From: Pyruvatibacter sp.
GTDB taxonomy: Bacteria; Pseudomonadota; Alphaproteobacteria; CGMCC-115125
Assembly: GCF_040219635.1 (NCBI RefSeq)
Contig: NZ_JAVJSC010000002.1
Span: 62,001-126,000 of the forward strand
Length of the DNA stretch: 64,000 bases
Direction of reading: 5' to 3'
Positions 61,127 through 64,000 of this stretch are shown here, piece by piece. A program made the position numbers and the translations under genes. The notes below the pieces were generated by a model that worked only from the letters and a program-made list of their open reading frames with translations, had not been told where the DNA came from and did no database searches. Numbering within the stretch: the first letter of the stretch is position 1; every line of letters starts with the position of its first letter.

Positions 61127-64000
61127 TTAGCCGTCCGAACCGCCTTCGTCGAGGCCTGCATCCCCACCCGGCTTTTCATCAGCATCCCCGGTGGCAACCG
61201 CCTCATCCTCACCCGCGTCAGCGATATGCGAGATGGAGACAACATTCTCGTCGCTCGCGGTACGGAAAATTGTGACGCCTTGCGTAGCCCGTCCGGCCAC
61301 GCGCACGTCATTCACCGGACACCGGATGAGTTGTCCGGCATCCGTTACCAGCATGATCTGGTCGGCATCCTCAACCGGGAACGCATCAACCAGCAAACCG
61401 TTACGCTCTGTCACGGTCATGGCGATGATGCCTTTGCCGCCGCGCCCGGACGTGCGGTACTCGTAGGACGATGTACGTTTACCAAACCCGTTTTGCGAAA
61501 CGGCCAGCACAAACTGTTCGTGCGCACCAAGCTCGGCGTAGCGCTCGGATGTCAGCGACACGTCGTCACCGTTGTCGTCGGCGGTGTCATCGGCATCCTC
61601 CGCCGCAATACCATCCTCATCAATGGCGGCACGCATGGCGCGTGACTGCTTGAGGTAGGCGCGCGCCTCGGCCGGGCTTGCGCCTGTGTGTCGCAGCATG
61701 GCCATGGCAATAACCTGGTCATCCTTGTCAAGCCGGATGCCGCGAACGCCGGTGGATGTCCGCCCTGCAAACACGCGTACATCCGTGACGGGGAAACGAA
61801 TGGCGCGGCCTTTGGCTGTCGTCAGCAACACATCTTCGTGCTCACCACAGATGGCAACGCCCAGAATACCGTCATTGGGGTCGTCGAGCTTCATGGCGAT
61901 TTTGCCGCTGACATTGATACGCGTAAAATCAGAAAGCTGATTGCGCCGCACACCGCCGGAGCGGGTAGCAAACATAAGCTGCAGGTTGCTCCAGCTTTCT
62001 TCGTCTTCTGGCATTGGCATGACGGAGGTAATACGCTCGCCGTCACTCAGCGGAAGCAGATTGACCATCGCCTTGCCGCGCGACTGCGGTGAGCCCGCGG
62101 GCAGCCGCCACACTTTCATCCGATAAACCATGCCCTCCGACGAGAAAAACAGGATCGGCGTATGGGTGTTGGCAACAAAAATCTTACTGACGAAATCCTC
62201 GTCCTTGGTCGCCATGCCGGAGCGGCCCTTGCCGCCGCGACGCTGCGCCCGGTAGGTATCCAGCGGCACACGCTTGATGTAGCCGCCGTGGCTGACCGTC
62301 ACCACCATGTCTTCACGCTGGATCAGGTCTTCGTCTTCAAAGTCACCCAGTGACTCGGCAATTTCAGTGCGGCGCGGCGTGGCAAACTCATCACGAACCG
62401 CCTGCAGTTCATCACGAATAATGCCAAAGAGTTTTTCGCGCGAACGCAATGTCTCAAGATAGTCTTCGATCTTCTCACCAAGGCCCTTGAGTTCGTCGCC
62501 CACTTCATCGCGGCCAAGGGCTGTGAGGCGTTGCAGACGCAGGTCAAGAATGGCGCGCGCCTGCTCTTCGCTCATGCGCAGGGTGTTGCCCTCTGTTAGC
62601 ACATGGCGCGGGTCAGCAATGAGCTGTACCAGCGGTGCCACGTCAGCGGCAGGCCAGTCACGATCCATCAACTGCTGGCGTGCGGTCGCAGGGTCCGGCG
62701 CACTGCGGATGAGGCGAATGATTTCGTCGATATTGGCAACGGCAATGGCAAGCCCAACCAGCACATGCGCCCGGTCGCGCGCCTTGCCGAGTTCAAACTT
62801 CGTGCGCCGCGTCACTACTTCCTGACGGAACGACAGGAATGCATCAATGAACCCCCGCAGGGTCAGCATTTCAGGGCGACCACCGTTCAGCGCAATCATG
62901 TTGCAGCCAAACGACGATTGCAGTTGCGAGAACCGGTAAAGCTGGTTCAGCACAACGTCTGCCACCGCGTCGCGTTTGAGCTCGACAACAACACGCATAC
63001 CATCGCGGTCGCTCTCATCGCGCAGATCCGAGATGCCTTCAACGCGTTTCTCACGCACGAGCTCGGCAATCTTCTCCACCATCGAGGCTTTGTTCACCTG
63101 GTAGGGAATTTCGGTGATGATGATGGCTTCGCGGTCACCGCGGTTTTGTTCAATGGTGGCGCGCCCGCGCATCACCACAGAGCCGCGCCCCTCGCGGTAG
63201 GCGCTGTTGATGCCCGAACGGCCCAGAATTATGCCCCCGGTGGGAAAGTCCGGACCCGGCACAATACGGATCAGTTCATCGTCGCTGATTGCCGGTGTAT
63301 CCAGCGTGGCAATGCAGGCATCCACAACCTCGCCAAGGTTATGTGGCGGGATATTGGTGGCCATGCCAACTGCAATGCCGCCCGCCCCGTTGACCAGCAG
63401 ATTGGGAAACCGCGCAGGCAGCACAACCGGCTCGCGCTCGCTGTCGTCATAGTTGTTCTGAAAATCGACGGTGTCTTTGTCGATATCTTCCAGCAGCGCG
63501 TGCGCGGGCTTGCCCATGCGCACTTCGGTGTAACGCATGGCAGCGGGCGGATCACCGTCCACCGAGCCGAAGTTGCCCTGCCCGTCGAGCAGCGGCAGCC
63601 GCAGCGAAAAGTCCTGCGCCATCCGCACCAGCGCGTCATAGATCGACTGGTCACCATGCGGGTGATACTTACCGATCACGTCACCCACCACGCGGGCGGA
63701 CTTGCGATACGGCTTGTTCCAGTCGTAGCCGTTCTCATTCATCGAGAACAAAATGCGGCGATGCACGGGCTTGAGCCCGTCGCGTGCATCCGGCAGCGCC
63801 CGCGACACGATCACGCTCATGGCGTAGTCGAGATACGAACTGCGCATCTCATCTTCGATGGAAATGCGGCCTATGCCTTCAGGCAGGCTCCCGCCATCAC
63901 CACCGCCAATGCCGTCACCACCAGAAGGCGGATCACCCGCACCGCCGTCACCGGTATCAGCGTCAATCTGATCTTCAGCCGGGTCGTTATCGTTGATGTC
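61127..64000 (-). CDS. gyrA: DNA gyrase subunit A (5' end beyond window)
   Basis: 957 residues visible; the frame is still open at the right edge, upstream of the Met at 63847, so the true start lies outside. Before the usual [14 protein letters not shown] start there is an acidic, Gly-rich extension of at least 40 residues. Features: catalytic Tyr region in RMAQDFSLR...MRYTE, quinolone region [17 protein letters not shown] with Gln where E. coli has Ser83, and the C-terminal pinwheel with the GyrA box QRRGGKGR (wraps DNA). An acidic insert (residues near 61600-61640 of the map, [14 protein letters not shown]) interrupts the C-terminal domain. Supercoils DNA with GyrB. Confidence 0.97.
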   Translation of the reverse strand, partial: DINDNDPAEDQIDADTGDGGAGDPPSGGDGIGGGDGGSLPEGIGRISIEDEMRSSYLDYAMSVIVSRALPDARDGLKPVHRRILFSMNENGYDWNKPYRKSARVVGDVIGKYHPHGDQSIYDALVRMAQDFSLRLPLLDGQGNFGSVDGDPPAAMRYTEVRMGKPAHALLEDIDKDTVDFQNNYDDSEREPVVLPARFPNLLVNGAGGIAVGMATNIPPHNLGEVVDACIATLDTPAISDDELIRIVPGPDFPTGGIILGRSGINSAYREGRGSVVMRGRATIEQNRGDREAIIITEIPYQVNKASMVEKIAELVREKRVEGISDLRDESDRDGMRVVVELKRDAVADVVLNQLYRFSQLQSSFGCNMIALNGGRPEMLTLRGFIDAFLSFRQEVVTRRTKFELGKARDRAHVLVGLAIAVANIDEIIRLIRSAPDPATARQQLMDRDWPAADVAPLVQLIADPRHVLTEGNTLRMSEEQARAILDLRLQRLTALGRDEVGDELKGLGEKIEDYLETLRSREKLFGIIRDELQAVRDEFATPRRTEIAESLGDFEDEDLIQREDMVVTVSHGGYIKRVPLDTYRAQRRGGKGRSGMATKDEDFVSKIFVANTHTPILFFSSEGMVYRMKVWRLPAGSPQSRGKAMVNLLPLSDGERITSVMPMPEDEESWSNLQLMFATRSGGVRRNQLSDFTRINVSGKIAMKLDDPNDGILGVAICGEHEDVLLTTAKGRAIRFPVTDVRVFAGRTSTGVRGIRLDKDDQVIAMAMLRHTGASPAEARAYLKQSRAMRAAIDEDGIAAEDADDTADDNGDDVSLTSERYAELGAHEQFVLAVSQNGFGKRTSSYEYRTSGRGGKGIIAMTVTERNGLLVDAFPVEDADQIMLVTDAGQLIRCPVNDVRVAGRATQGVTIFRTASDENVVSISHIADAGEDEAVATGDADEKPGGDAGLDEGGSDG

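Overview
This window reads as a GC-rich alphaproteobacterial chromosome segment. Mfd, SdhE and RecG sit together, GlmU precedes GlmS, Tgt and QueA are coupled, and there are many acyl-CoA, CoA-transferase, SDR and phosphotransferase/DUF6285 genes, as is usual in lipid- or hydrocarbon-degrading marine or soil alphaproteobacteria (Parvibaculum/Rhodobiaceae-like). That lineage is inferred from gene content; no rRNA gene is present. I see no prophage, IS transposase, CRISPR array or plasmid function. Genes are dense, often with 1- to 4-base stop/start overlaps.

Layout. 1-7571: tail of a YejA-like peptide-binding protein, then small metabolic enzymes (VOC, DUF4174, GNAT, histidine phosphatase, CoA-transferase, acyl-CoA ligase, SDR, DsbA-like). 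7572-15599: a REP-like inverted repeat pair, then mfd, sdhE, an alpha/beta hydrolase, recG and a DUF502 membrane protein. 15771-21507: a coupled operon (AttH/CrtC-like protein, aminoglycoside-phosphotransferase-like kinase, DUF6285, enoyl-CoA hydratase, YceI), then DUF3089 and an unknown secreted protein. 21636-25980: a PH-domain protein, then a minus-strand operon pairing an SCP2-type thiolase with an HMG-CoA-synthase-like/OB-fold fusion that has lost its catalytic residues. 26046-37391: small proteins, a TPR-SPOR protein, glmU-glmS, a FlaA1/CapD-type sugar dehydratase, a SPOR lipoprotein and a lipase-like hydrolase. 37526-40993: a Gfo/Idh/MocA-aldo/keto reductase fusion, a GST and a TetR regulator with a clear palindromic operator.

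41056-49900 is a metal-homeostasis island. It holds a NicO-type Ni/Co transporter, a translationally coupled DUF3604 / parvulin / HupE-UreJ trio, and znuA diverging from zur-znuC-znuB across a 19-bp Zur-box-like palindrome. A second NicO gene with a DUF1007 partner lies at 54327-56123. The DUF3604/parvulin/HupE trio has no settled function and is the best candidate here for an undescribed system, probably envelope metal uptake.

49958-56123 otherwise carries an AbgT transporter, an aldehyde dehydrogenase and a class III alcohol dehydrogenase. 56400-64000: a DUF4332 helix-hairpin-helix protein, tRNA-Lys(UUU), tgt (zinc ligands replaced) and queA, two tandem cyclophilins sharing a 53-bp identical stretch, coaD, and most of gyrA, which runs off the right edge.
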